DNA from: Sphingobium cupriresistens
GTDB taxonomy: Bacteria; Pseudomonadota; Alphaproteobacteria; Sphingomonadales; Sphingomonadaceae
Direction of reading: 5' to 3'
Assembly: GCF_004152865.1 (NCBI RefSeq)
Contig: NZ_SEOO01000005.1
Span: 1 to 64,000, forward strand
DNA length: 64,000 bases
Made by a program: the position numbers and the translations under genes. Below the pieces are notes generated by a model. The model was not told the DNA's origin and made no database searches. It saw only the letters and a program-made list of their open reading frames with translations. The first letter of the stretch is position 1, and every line of letters starts with the position of its first letter. Of the stretch, positions 39,611-48,637 are shown one piece after another.

Positions 39611-42453
39611 GCTTCAACCGCGAAACAGACCATGGCACGCCGCCGGCGATCGCCACTGGCAAGAACGTCACCCTGACCATCGACGGGCAGAGCGTGACCC
39701 TGCCCGAAGGCACCAGCATCATGCGGGCCGCGTCGCTGACCGGCGGGTCGATCCCCAAATTATGCGCGACCGATAGCGTCGAGAGTTTCGGGTCGTGCCG
39801 CCTCTGCCTGGTCGAGGTGGAAGGGCGCAACGGCTATCCGGCGTCCTGCACCACGCCGGTCGCGGACGGCATGGTGGTGCGGACGCAGACCGAGCGCCTC
39901 AAGCAATTGCGGCGCGGGGTGATGGAACTCTATATTTCCGATCATCCGCTCGACTGCCTGACCTGCGGCGCGAACGGGGACTGCGAATTGCAGGATCAGG
40001 CGGGCGCGGTGGGCCTGCGCGACGTGCGCTATGGCTATGACGGCGCGACCAATATGGGGCAGGCGAAGGACCAGTCGAACCCCTATTTCGATTTCGATCC
40101 CAGCAAATGCATCGTCTGTTCGCGCTGCGTGCGCGCCTGCGAGGAAGTGCAGGGGACGTTTGCGCTGACGATCGAGAATATGGGGTTCGACTCCAAGGTT
40201 TCGGCGTCGCAGGGCGAGGATTTCCTGGGGTCCGAATGCGTGTCCTGCGGGGCGTGCGTGCAGGCTTGTCCGACCGCATCGCTGATCGAGAAGGCGGTGG
40301 TGGAGATCGGCACGCCCGATCGCGCCGTCGTCACCACCTGCGCCTATTGCGGCGTGGGTTGCACGTTCCGCGCGGAAATGCGGGGCGAGGAACTGGTGCG
40401 GATGGTGCCGTGGAAGGATGGCAAGGCCAATCGGGGTCATAGCTGCGTCAAGGGCCGCTTCGCCTGGGGCTATGCGCAGCATCAGGACCGGATATTGAAC
40501 CCGATGATCCGCGCGTCGGTGAGCGAGCCTTGGCGCGAAGTGTCGTGGGACGAGGCCATCGCCCATACCGCGAGCGAGTTTCGCCGGATTCAGGCGAAAT
40601 ATGGGACGCGCAGCATCGGCGGGATCACGTCCAGCCGCTGCACCAATGAAGAAACCTTTTTGGTTCAAAAATTGATCCGACAGGGGTTCGGCAATAATAA
40701 TGTCGATACTTGCGCGCGCGTTTGTCATTCGCCGACCGGCTATGGGTTGAGCCAGACGTTCGGCACATCGGCGGGGACGCAGGATTTTGACAGCGTGATG
40801 GCGGCCGACGTCATATTGGTGATCGGCGCAAACCCGACCGACGGGCATCCGGTGTTCGCCAGCCGCATGAAGAAGCGGTTGCGGCAGGGCGCGAAGCTGA
40901 TCGTCATCGACCCGCGCCGTACCGATATGGTGCAATCGCCCCATATTGCGGCGGAGCATCATCTGCCCCTGCGGCCCGGCACCAATGTCGCGATGCTGAC
41001 CGCGATCGCCCATGTGGTGGTGACCGAGAAGCTTTATGACGAGGCGTTCATTCGCGAGCGCTGCGACTGGGACGAATTTGCCGATTGGGCGGAGTTCGTG
41101 TCGGAGCCAGCGCGCTCGCCAGAGGCGATCGAGCCATTGACCGGCGTGAAGGCGGACGAGGTGCGTGCGGCGGCGCGGCTCTATGCCACCGGGGGTAATG
41201 GCGCGATCTATTATGGGCTGGGCGTCACCGAACATTCGCAAGGTTCCTCCACCGTCATGGCCATCGCCAACCTGGCCATGGCGACCGGCAATGTCGGACG
41301 CGAGGGCGTGGGCGTGAACCCGCTGCGGGGGCAGAATAATGTGCAGGGCGCTTGCGACATGGGCAGTTTCCCGCATGAATTTTCGGGCTATCGCCATGTG
41401 TCCGACACCGCGACGCGCAGCATGTTCGAGCGGGCATGGGGCGTGGCGCTGGACGCCGAGCCGGGATTGCGCATCCCCAACATGCTGGACGCCGCGACCG
41501 ACGGGACGTTCAAGGGCCTGTTCGTGCAGGGCGAGGATATCCTGCAATCCGATCCCAATACCCATCATGTCGCAGCCGGGCTGGCGGCGATGGAGTGCGT
41601 GGTGGTGCAGGATCTGTTCCTGAACGAAACCGCCAATTACGCCCATATCTTCCTGCCCGGATCGACATTTCTGGAGAAGGACGGCACCTTCACCAACGCG
41701 GAACGGCGCATCCAGCGGGTGCGCAAGGTGATGGCCCCGCTGAATGGCTATGCCGACTGGGAGATCGTGCAGTTGGTGGCCAACGCCCTGGACTTGGGCT
41801 GGACCTATGGCCACCCGTCCGAAATCATGGATGAGATTGCGGCACTGACCCCGACCTTTGCCGGCGTGCATTATGACCGGCTGGAGGCGGAAGGATCGCT
41901 GCAATGGCCGGCCAATGACGCAGCGCCCGACGGGACGCCGACCATGCACATAGACGGCTTTGTGCGGGGGAAGGGCAAGTTTGTCGTCACCGACTATGTG
42001 CCGACCGACGAGAAGACCGGACCGCGCTTCCCGTTGTTGCTGACGACGGGGCGGATATTGTCCCACTATAATGTCGGGGCGCAGACGCGGCGGACCGCCA
42101 ATACCGCCTGGCACCCGGAGGATCGGCTGGAGATGCATCCGAGCGATGCGGACAATCGCGGCCTGAAGGACGGCGACTGGGTGACTTTGCGCAGCCGGGC
42201 TGGGGAGACGACGCTGCGCGCGCTTGTTACCGAGCGGGTCGCGCCGGGCGTGGTCTATACGACCTTCCATCACCCGGAGACGCAGGCGAACGTCATCACC
42301 ACCGACTATAGCGATTGGGCCACCAACTGCCCGGAATATAAGGTGACGGCGGTGCAGGTGATGGCGTCGAACGGGCCGAGCGACTGGCAGCAGGATTATG
42401 CGCGGCAGGCGCGCAACAGTCGCCGCATCGCGCCGTTGGAAGCGGCCGAATAG
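39607..42453 (+). CDS. fdsA: NAD-dependent formate dehydrogenase, alpha (catalytic) subunit
   Basis: This 948-residue molybdenum enzyme oxidises formate to CO2. The N-terminus is NuoG-like: a [2Fe-2S] domain (CRLCLVEVEG), a His-ligated [4Fe-4S] site (DHPLDCLTCGANGDCELQ) and two ferredoxin clusters (CIVCSRCVRACEE and CVSCGACVQACP). The bis-MGD domain starts at TCAYCGVGC, and the Mo ligand is Cys in CARVCHSP, so no selenocysteine is used. Soluble, no Tat signal. Length is normal for FdsA. Confidence 0.95.
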   Translation: MSFNRETDHGTPPAIATGKNVTLTIDGQSVTLPEGTSIMRAASLTGGSIPKLCATDSVESFGSCRLCLVEVEGRNGYPASCTTPVADGMVVRTQTERLKQLRRGVMELYISDHPLDCLTCGANGDCELQDQAGAVGLRDVRYGYDGATNMGQAKDQSNPYFDFDPSKCIVCSRCVRACEEVQGTFALTIENMGFDSKVSASQGEDFLGSECVSCGACVQACPTASLIEKAVVEIGTPDRAVVTTCAYCGVGCTFRAEMRGEELVRMVPWKDGKANRGHSCVKGRFAWGYAQHQDRILNPMIRASVSEPWREVSWDEAIAHTASEFRRIQAKYGTRSIGGITSSRCTNEETFLVQKLIRQGFGNNNVDTCARVCHSPTGYGLSQTFGTSAGTQDFDSVMAADVILVIGANPTDGHPVFASRMKKRLRQGAKLIVIDPRRTDMVQSPHIAAEHHLPLRPGTNVAMLTAIAHVVVTEKLYDEAFIRERCDWDEFADWAEFVSEPARSPEAIEPLTGVKADEVRAAARLYATGGNGAIYYGLGVTEHSQGSSTVMAIANLAMATGNVGREGVGVNPLRGQNNVQGACDMGSFPHEFSGYRHVSDTATRSMFERAWGVALDAEPGLRIPNMLDAATDGTFKGLFVQGEDILQSDPNTHHVAAGLAAMECVVVQDLFLNETANYAHIFLPGSTFLEKDGTFTNAERRIQRVRKVMAPLNGYADWEIVQLVANALDLGWTYGHPSEIMDEIAALTPTFAGVHYDRLEAEGSLQWPANDAAPDGTPTMHIDGFVRGKGKFVVTDYVPTDEKTGPRFPLLLTTGRILSHYNVGAQTRRTANTAWHPEDRLEMHPSDADNRGLKDGDWVTLRSRAGETTLRALVTERVAPGVVYTTFHHPETQANVITTDYSDWATNCPEYKVTAVQVMASNGPSDWQQDYARQARNSRRIAPLEAAE

Positions 42454-42463
42454 GGAGGCGGAT

Positions 42464-42769
42464 ATGAGCGATGATACCCATGTCATGTCCACCGAGGACC
42501 GCCTGCTCTATATGGCGCACCAGATTGCGCGCAATCTGGCGATGATGGGAGACGCGAAGGCGACGGAAGCGCTGGCCGAGCATCTGACCCGTTTCTGGGA
42601 CCCGCGGATGAAGGCGCAGATCGTCGCCATCGCGCAGGACCAGCCCGACCGGCTTTCGCCGATGGTGGCGGCCGCCGTCGCGCGGATGGCGCGGGGTCGG
42701 GCGGCGCCTGATGTCGACGCGACGCAATTCAACGCGGTGGACGAGACGGGCCATTGCGACGCCGGTTGA
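42464..42769 (+). CDS. fdsD: Formate dehydrogenase delta subunit
   Basis: This 101-residue FdsD subunit (RLLYMAHQIARNLAMMGD and HLTRFWDPRMKAQI are family hallmarks) associates with FdsA; it is needed for a stable or active enzyme but binds no cofactor. ATG at 42464 follows gggaggcgg, 10 bases after fdsA. Confidence 0.9.
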   Translation: MSDDTHVMSTEDRLLYMAHQIARNLAMMGDAKATEALAEHLTRFWDPRMKAQIVAIAQDQPDRLSPMVAAAVARMARGRAAPDVDATQFNAVDETGHCDAG

Positions 42770-43610
42770 GCGGCGCGCCGTCCACCGCTACGCCCTGATG
42801 ATGGAAGACGCCGCCGCCAGCCCCCTGACATTCGATCGTCTGACCCCGGACGGCGGGACGCAGGAGATCGCCCGCGCGCTGGCGGAGGAAGTGCCGGTCG
42901 CGATCGAATTTAACGGCATCGGCTATGCGGTGCTGATGGCGACGCCGAGTGACATTGGCGATCTGGTGCTGGGCTTTGCGCTGGCCGAGCGGCTGATCGG
43001 GCCGGGCGATGCGGCGTTCGATGTCGACACGCATCGTACCGACCAGGGGATCGTGGCGCGCGCGACATTGCCGCAGGACCGCACCGAGGCCTTGCTGGAG
43101 CGAGTGCGGCATCGTGTGTCGGAGTCGTCGTGCGGCATGTGCGGGATCGAAAATCTGGAGCAGGCGATAAGGCCGCTGCCCAAGGTGACGGCGGTATCGC
43201 GGGCGGACCCCGCCGCCATCTTTCGCGCATTGGGGGGGCTGTGCGATCATCAGCCGTTGAACGCGGCGACCGGGGCCGCCCATGCCGCCGCCTGGGTCGG
43301 CGCGGATGGCGCGATCTTGTTGGTGCGGGAGGATGTCGGGCGGCATAATGCGTTCGACAAGCTGATCGGGGCGATGGCGCGCCAAGGAGACAGGGCACGG
43401 GCGGACTGGGACGGCGGTTTCGCGCTGCTGTCGTCGCGCTGTTCCTATGAACTGGTGGAGAAGGCGGTGCTGAGCCAGTGCCCGATGCTGGTCACCATTT
43501 CCGCGCCGACGCGATTGGCCGCGACTCGCGCGGAGGCGGCCGGCCTGCCGCTGGTCGTGCTGGCGCGGGGCGATGCGCTGTTGCTGCGCGGCCACAGGCT
43601 GTTGCCCTAA
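42711..43610 (+). CDS. fdhD: Formate dehydrogenase sulfurtransferase FdhD
   Basis: FdhD moves sulfur from IscS to the molybdenum cofactor, which formate dehydrogenase needs. The CxxC motif is in ESSCGMCG near residue 141, and DVGRHNAFDKLIG is the family signature. The start is uncertain: ATG at 42711 overlaps fdsD by 59 bases but keeps the TPVERR stretch common in relatives; ATG at 42798 gives 270 residues. It ends the fds operon. Confidence 0.9.
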   Translation: MSTRRNSTRWTRRAIATPVERRAVHRYALMMEDAAASPLTFDRLTPDGGTQEIARALAEEVPVAIEFNGIGYAVLMATPSDIGDLVLGFALAERLIGPGDAAFDVDTHRTDQGIVARATLPQDRTEALLERVRHRVSESSCGMCGIENLEQAIRPLPKVTAVSRADPAAIFRALGGLCDHQPLNAATGAAHAAAWVGADGAILLVREDVGRHNAFDKLIGAMARQGDRARADWDGGFALLSSRCSYELVEKAVLSQCPMLVTISAPTRLAATRAEAAGLPLVVLARGDALLLRGHRLLP

Positions 43611-43693
43611 ACCGGCGACGGCTTGGCATTGCATCCGCTTTCCCCTACAGCGCGCGGCGCAGGGGCGGCTTGGCTTCCCCTGCGAGATGATCG

Positions 43694-43880
43694 CGCCGGT
43701 GCCCCGTCAGGGGCTTAATCGGGAATGCGGTGCGGGCGTGCGAGCGCCCAATTCCGTGGCTGTCCCTGCAACTGTAAGCGGATAGTGCGATGCATATGGT
43801 CGAAAGACCGGCCACTGGACCGATGTCCGGGAAGGCTATGCATTCGTGCTGCGACCCGCGAGCCAGGAGACCTGCCGGCG
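43694..43880 (+). promoter_or_regulatory. Cobalamin (B12) riboswitch
   Basis: The conserved parts appear in order: cgccggtgcc (P1/P2 start), ttaatcgggaatgcggtgcg, ccaattccgtggctgtccc, tgcaactgtaagcgg, ggccactgg, ggaaggc and the B12 box agccaggagacctgcc (43861-43876). It controls btuB 180 bases downstream. Between them a perfect ATGCGGCC/GGCCGCAT hairpin (43947-43964) may be part of the expression platform; no T-run follows, so control is more likely at translation or by Rho. Confidence 0.96.
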
Positions 43881-44058
43881 CTTGGTCGCTCTTGCTTTGG
43901 TCCAGGGGATGGCCAGGGCACGGTGGTTTTTCCGTCGAGCGACGCCATGCGGCCGGGGCCGCATCGGGTTGTGGACGGGATATGGCGCCATCCCTTGCCT
44001 CTGCCTGACCGCGTTGCGGACGCCCCAGCCCAAGTCGCACAGGCGCCGGGGGGTATAT

Positions 44059-45906
44059 ATGCTGAAAACAGGTATTTCTCTGGTGGCGCTGATCGTAGCG
44101 ACGCCGGTTCTGGCGCAGGATGACCAGATCGTCGTCACCGCCACGGGCGTCGCGCAGTCGCGCGACGAGGTCGGCCAGGCGATCACCGTGATCGACGCGG
44201 AGACGATCAAGACGCGCCAGGCGATCGATGTGGTCGACCTGCTGGCGACGACGCCGGGCGTGCGCTTCAACCGCAACGGATCGACCGGCGGGGTAACCGG
44301 CGTGTCGCTGCGCGGCGCGGAAACGACGCAGACTTTGGTGCTGATCGACGGGGTGAAGGTCAACGATCCCAGCGGCATCGGCGACGGTTATGATTTCGGG
44401 CCTTTGCTGACCGGCAATATCAAGCGGATCGAGATATTGCGCGGCTCCAACTCGGTAGTGCATGGCAGCCAGGCGATCGGCGGCGTGGTCAATGTGATGA
44501 CCGGCGTGCCGGCTGAAGGGTTTGGCGCGAACGCATCGGTGGACTATGGCTATAGCGATACGCTGAACGCCAAGGCGGACGTGTCGGGCACCAGCGGCAT
44601 CGCCGCGGGCGGGATCGGCGCGGCCTATTTCCGTACCGACGGCATTTCGTCGGCAGCCGGGGGCACGGAGCGCGACGGGACCGAGAATATCGCGGCCAAC
44701 GCGCGGCTGACGCTGAATTTCACCGAGGCGCTGAGCCTGGACCTTCGTGGCTATTATATCCATGCGGACATCGACTATGACAGCTTCTTCGGCGCGCCTG
44801 CCGACAGCAGCGATGTGAGCAAGCTTGACCAATATGTCGGCTATGCGGGCCTCAACCTGGCGCTGCTGGATGGCAAGCTGACCAATCGCGCCGCCGTCAC
44901 ATATCTGCGCAACGACCGCGACTATTATTTCGTGCGCGGCACCGACCCAGACTATGGCTATTCGGGCACCAACCTGCGGTTCGAATATGAGGGCGTCTAT
45001 GCGCCGGTCGAGCAGGCCAAGCTGCTGTTTGGCTATGAGCATGAACGGCCCGACTATGATTTCTTCGGCTTTGGCGACACGGCGAGCGCGAAGATCAATA
45101 TCGACAGCGTCTATGCGCTGGCGATCGTCAAGCCCTTCGCAGGCCTGGCCGTCACCGGCGGCGTGCGCCATGACGACCATAGCCAGTTCGGCGGGGCGAC
45201 GACCTTTGGCGCCAACGCCAACTATTCGCCCAATGGCGGCGCGACCAATGTGCGGCTGAGCTATGGCGAAGGATTCAAGGCGCCTTCGCTCTATCAGCTA
45301 TATGACATCTATAGCGGCAATACAGCGCTGCGGCCGGAGCGGTCGAAAAGCTACGACATCGGGTTTGACCAGAGCCTAGATGGCGGGCGGGCGATGCTGT
45401 CGGTTACGGCGTTCCGCCGCGACACGCGCGACCAGATCAATTATGATTCCTCGCTGCCACCCTTTGGCGGTTATAATAATCTGGACCGCACCCGCGCCAA
45501 GGGCGTGGAAGCGTCGATCGCGCTGAAGCCGGTCGATGCGCTGACCGTCACCGGCAGCTACAGCTATGTCGATGCGCGGGATCGGTCGGCGGGGTCGGCC
45601 AACTATGGCAATCGCCTGGCCCGCCGCGCCGCCAATGCGGTGAGCGTGTCGGCCGACTATGTCTGGTCGTTCGGCCTGTCGACCGGCGCGACGGTCACGA
45701 TGGTGGGCGACAGCTTCGACAATGCGGCCAATACGCGGCGGCTGGACGGCTATGCGCTGGCCGGGGTGCGGGCCTCGATGCCGCTGGGCGCGCATCTGGA
45801 AGTCTATGGTCGCATCGACAATCTGTTCGATGAGACGTACCAGACGGCCTATGGCTATGGCTCCTATGGCCGCGCTGCCTATGGCGGCGTGCGTGTTCGC
45901 TTCTGA
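44059..45906 (+). CDS. btuB: Vitamin B12 TonB-dependent receptor
   Basis: This 615-residue outer-membrane receptor imports cobalamin. It has a signal peptide (LIVATPVLAQ), a TonB box near DQIVVTATG, a plug with RIEILRGSNSVVHGSQAIGG split over residues 116-137, and a 22-strand barrel ending GGVRVRF. Size fits BtuB (about 614). The cobalamin riboswitch upstream makes the substrate nearly certain. ATG at 44059 follows a gggggg ribosome site. Confidence 0.95.
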   Translation: MLKTGISLVALIVATPVLAQDDQIVVTATGVAQSRDEVGQAITVIDAETIKTRQAIDVVDLLATTPGVRFNRNGSTGGVTGVSLRGAETTQTLVLIDGVKVNDPSGIGDGYDFGPLLTGNIKRIEILRGSNSVVHGSQAIGGVVNVMTGVPAEGFGANASVDYGYSDTLNAKADVSGTSGIAAGGIGAAYFRTDGISSAAGGTERDGTENIAANARLTLNFTEALSLDLRGYYIHADIDYDSFFGAPADSSDVSKLDQYVGYAGLNLALLDGKLTNRAAVTYLRNDRDYYFVRGTDPDYGYSGTNLRFEYEGVYAPVEQAKLLFGYEHERPDYDFFGFGDTASAKINIDSVYALAIVKPFAGLAVTGGVRHDDHSQFGGATTFGANANYSPNGGATNVRLSYGEGFKAPSLYQLYDIYSGNTALRPERSKSYDIGFDQSLDGGRAMLSVTAFRRDTRDQINYDSSLPPFGGYNNLDRTRAKGVEASIALKPVDALTVTGSYSYVDARDRSAGSANYGNRLARRAANAVSVSADYVWSFGLSTGATVTMVGDSFDNAANTRRLDGYALAGVRASMPLGAHLEVYGRIDNLFDETYQTAYGYGSYGRAAYGGVRVRF

Positions 45907-45916
45907 TCGACAGGCA

Positions 45917-45943
45917 AGGGGGCGGGCGTGATGCCTGCCCCTT
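45917..45943. terminator. Hairpin between convergent btuB and btuF
   Basis: An 11-bp GC-rich stem with two G-T pairs and a 5-base loop (45917-45927 with 45933-45943) occupies the 36-base gap. The T-run is short (ctt), so it is a plausible bidirectional terminator. Confidence 0.55.
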
Positions 45944-46752
45944 CAGCGCGGCGCGTTCAGTCGCGCCATGATGGTGCGCGCCGCCTGCACATAGGCGGGG
46001 CCGCCGCACACGGTCCAGCTTTGCGGCAGGCTGATGCGCGGAACGGCGGCGAGCGCGGGGTGGTGCAGCATTTCGGTGCCCTGATCGACCACGCGGTCGG
46101 TGGCGCTTTCCACGATCAGCCATTCGGGGCGCGCGGCGACCATTTCCTCCAGCGGCACCTGCGCCAGCGGGGGCTTGCCGAGCTTTGCCGCCAGGTTGGT
46201 GAGGCCCATGCGGCGCATCAGATCGTCGATCAGCGTGCCGGTGCCGGTCATATAGCCGCGCCGCTGATAATAGGCCGCGACGCCGCTGTGTTTGGGGCGA
46301 GGAAGGGCGGCGAGGTCGCGGTTCATGGCCGCGATCAGTCTTTCACCGCGATCGACATGCCCGATGGCGCGCGCCACCTGGCGGATCTGGTCGAGGATCG
46401 CGGCATAGCTGTCGGCGCTGGCGAGGCCGAGCGTGCGCCACTGGCCCGGCGGCGCGCCCGCTACCGCATTCGGGCCGATCGGGAAACCCAGGATCAGGTC
46501 GGGGCGGATCGCCAGCACTTCCTCCGCGGGACGGCGCAGCGTGCGGAAACCGCGCGCTTTGATCGCCGCTGCGGAGAGTTCGGGATCGCGGGCGTTGCTG
46601 CTGAGCGCGGCGATCTGGGTCGGATCGGCGAGGGCCAGCAGATATTGGTCGGCGCAGACGTTGAGCGACACGATGCGGCGCGGGGCGGCCGATGCGGACG
46701 TGCCGGCAAGCACGAGCAGGGCGGTTGCCGCGATCATCAGGGGGCGGATCAT
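45943..46752 (-). CDS. btuF: Cobalamin-binding periplasmic protein
   Basis: This 269-residue class III solute-binding protein has a signal peptide (MIRPLMIAATALLVLAGTSASA) and the BtuF/FepB fold: RRIVSLNVCADQYLLAL at the mature start and PDLILGFP. It hands cobalamin to BtuCD. ATG at 46752 opens the signal peptide; a longer frame upstream adds a Cys/Trp-rich segment unlike the family. It is divergent from btuC with 83 bases between. Confidence 0.88.
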   Translation of the reverse strand: MIRPLMIAATALLVLAGTSASAAPRRIVSLNVCADQYLLALADPTQIAALSSNARDPELSAAAIKARGFRTLRRPAEEVLAIRPDLILGFPIGPNAVAGAPPGQWRTLGLASADSYAAILDQIRQVARAIGHVDRGERLIAAMNRDLAALPRPKHSGVAAYYQRRGYMTGTGTLIDDLMRRMGLTNLAAKLGKPPLAQVPLEEMVAARPEWLIVESATDRVVDQGTEMLHHPALAAVPRISLPQSWTVCGGPAYVQAARTIMARLNAPR

Positions 46753-46835
46753 GGAAGCGTGTTGAATCCAATAGCGGGACTTGATTCCGCCTTCGCAGGA
46801 ACACGCGGCATTGCCAACCGCCAAGGCGCGCGCAA

Positions 46836-47834
46836 GTGACCGCGCGCCGCCATCATCCGTTGCTGATCCCCGGCTTGCTGCTGCTGGTCTTCGGCACCGC
46901 CTTCGGCTCCGTGCTGCTGGGCGCGGTGGCGATCAGTCCAGCGCGCGTCTGGGCTGTGCTGACCGGCGGCGGCGATGCGGTCGCCCGCACCATCATACTG
47001 GACCTGCGTTTGCCGCGGATGCTGCTGGGCTTGGTTGTCGGCGCGATGCTGGGGCTGGCGGGGGCAGCGTTGCAGGGTTATCTGCGTAATCCGCTGGCTG
47101 AGCCGTCGGTGCTGGGTGCGTCCAATGCGGCGGCGCTGGGGGCTGTCTGCGCGCTCTATTTCGGGCTGGCGCAGTTGCATCCGATGATATTGCCGCTGCT
47201 GGCCATATTGACCGGGCTAGTCGCCATACTGACGCTGTTCGCATTGTCGGGCACGGTAGAAAGTCCGTTGACGCTGATCCTGGCGGGGATCGCGGTGGCG
47301 ACTTTAGCGGGGGCAGGCATCAGCCTGGCGCTCAACCTGTCGCCCAATCCCTTCGCCGCAATGGAAATCATGAGCTGGCTGATGGGGAGTCTGGAAAATC
47401 GCAGCTATGCCCATGTCTGGATCGCGCTGCCCTGCGTCGTCGTAGGCGCGGCGCTGCTGATCGCGGACGGGCGGACGCTCGATGCGCTGACCTTGGGCGA
47501 GGATGGCGCGCAGGCGCTGGGCGTCAACCTGTCGGTCGCGCGGTTGCGCATGATGCTGGGCGTGGCGATCGGCGTAGGCGGCGCGGTGGCGGTGTCGGGG
47601 GCGATCGGGTTCGTCGGGCTGATCGTGCCGCATCTGGTCCGACCGCTGACCGACCGGTCGCCATCGTCCGTTTTGGTCCCGTCCATGCTGGGCGGCGCAG
47701 CGCTGCTGACTCTGGCGGACATCGGGGTGCGGCTGATCCCGACCAATAATGAATTGAAGCTGGGGGTGGTGACCGCGCTGCTGGGCGTGCCCGTCTTCCT
47801 GGGGCATCTGATACGGGAGCGGCGGCTATGGTGA
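46836..47834 (+). CDS. btuC: Cobalamin ABC transporter permease
   Basis: This 332-residue FecCD-family permease has about 10 membrane helices, with DLRLPRMLLGLVVGAMLGLAG split at 49-70 and the ATPase-contact region GAIGFVGLIVPHLVR. The start is GTG at 46836. It overlaps btuD by 7 bases. Iron-siderophore permeases are similar, but btuB, btuF and the riboswitch favour B12. Confidence 0.9.
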   Translation: MTARRHHPLLIPGLLLLVFGTAFGSVLLGAVAISPARVWAVLTGGGDAVARTIILDLRLPRMLLGLVVGAMLGLAGAALQGYLRNPLAEPSVLGASNAAALGAVCALYFGLAQLHPMILPLLAILTGLVAILTLFALSGTVESPLTLILAGIAVATLAGAGISLALNLSPNPFAAMEIMSWLMGSLENRSYAHVWIALPCVVVGAALLIADGRTLDALTLGEDGAQALGVNLSVARLRMMLGVAIGVGGAVAVSGAIGFVGLIVPHLVRPLTDRSPSSVLVPSMLGGAALLTLADIGVRLIPTNNELKLGVVTALLGVPVFLGHLIRERRLW

Positions 47835-48607
47835 CGATATCGGCGCAGGGGCTGACGGTGCGGCTGGGCCGCCACGCGGCGGTGCGGGATGTGGACGTGA
47901 GATTGGAGCCGGGGGCTTTGGTGGGCGTGATCGGTCCCAATGGTGCGGGCAAGTCCACGCTGATCCGCGCGCTGCTGGGGCTGGTCAAGCCGCAGGCGGG
48001 GCGGGTGCTGATCGACGGACAGAACGTGACGCGGCTCGACCGGCGGGCGATGGCGCGCGCCGTCGCCTATCTGCCGCAGGGCCAGACGCTGCACTGGCCG
48101 CTCAGCGTCGAGCGGCTGGTGGCGCTGGGGCGATTGCCGCATTTGGGGCCATTGTCCAGGATGTCGGCGGATGATGAAGCGGTGATCGAGGCGGCGATGG
48201 TCCGGGCCGATGTGCAGCATCTGAAGGGTCGGACCGCGACCGAATTGTCGGGTGGCGAACGCGCGCGGGTGCTGCTGGCGCGGGCGTTGGCGGTGGGCGC
48301 GCACGGGCTGATCGCGGACGAGCCGCTGGCCGCGCTCGATCCGGGGCATCAGATCGACGTCATGGACCTGCTGCGCGGCGAGGCGCGCGGCGGGGCGCTG
48401 GTGGTGACGGTGCTGCACGACCTCGGCATGGCGGCGCGTTATTGCGACCGGCTGCTGCTGATGGACGGCGGGGCGCTGGTGGCCGATGGCGCGCCGATGG
48501 ACGTGCTGACGGCGGGTGCGCTGGCGCGGGTCTATGGCGTGACGGCGCGGATCGAGCGGGACGGGGACGTGCCGCTGATTGTGCCGATGGCGCGGGTTAA
48601 CGAATAA
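47828..48607 (+). CDS. btuD: Cobalamin ABC transporter ATPase
   Basis: This 259-residue ABC ATPase has Walker A GPNGAGKST (36-44), signature LSGGERARV, Walker B GLIADEPLAALD and a switch His in VLHDLG. It powers BtuC. It is in the FepC/BtuD/HmuV class. Confidence 0.92.
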   Translation: MVTISAQGLTVRLGRHAAVRDVDVRLEPGALVGVIGPNGAGKSTLIRALLGLVKPQAGRVLIDGQNVTRLDRRAMARAVAYLPQGQTLHWPLSVERLVALGRLPHLGPLSRMSADDEAVIEAAMVRADVQHLKGRTATELSGGERARVLLARALAVGAHGLIADEPLAALDPGHQIDVMDLLRGEARGGALVVTVLHDLGMAARYCDRLLLMDGGALVADGAPMDVLTAGALARVYGVTARIERDGDVPLIVPMARVNE

Positions 48608-48612
48608 GATAT

Positions 48613-48629
48613 CCGTTCGAAGCGAACGG
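48613..48629. terminator. Short hairpin between convergent btuD and lpoA-like gene
   Basis: CCGTTCG/CGAACGG with a 3-base loop in the 30-base gap. No T-run on either side, so termination is tentative; the arms are also the end motif of the dispersed repeats in this genome. Confidence 0.4.
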
Positions 48630-48637
48630 GGTCTGGA

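Noticed and set aside
40711-40740. Possible selenocysteine site in formate dehydrogenase
   Set aside because: The Mo-ligand position is an ordinary Cys codon in CARVCHSP; there is no in-frame TGA.
43947-43964. Intrinsic terminator in the btuB leader
   Set aside because: The hairpin is perfect but no T-run follows, so I list it only as a possible expression platform.
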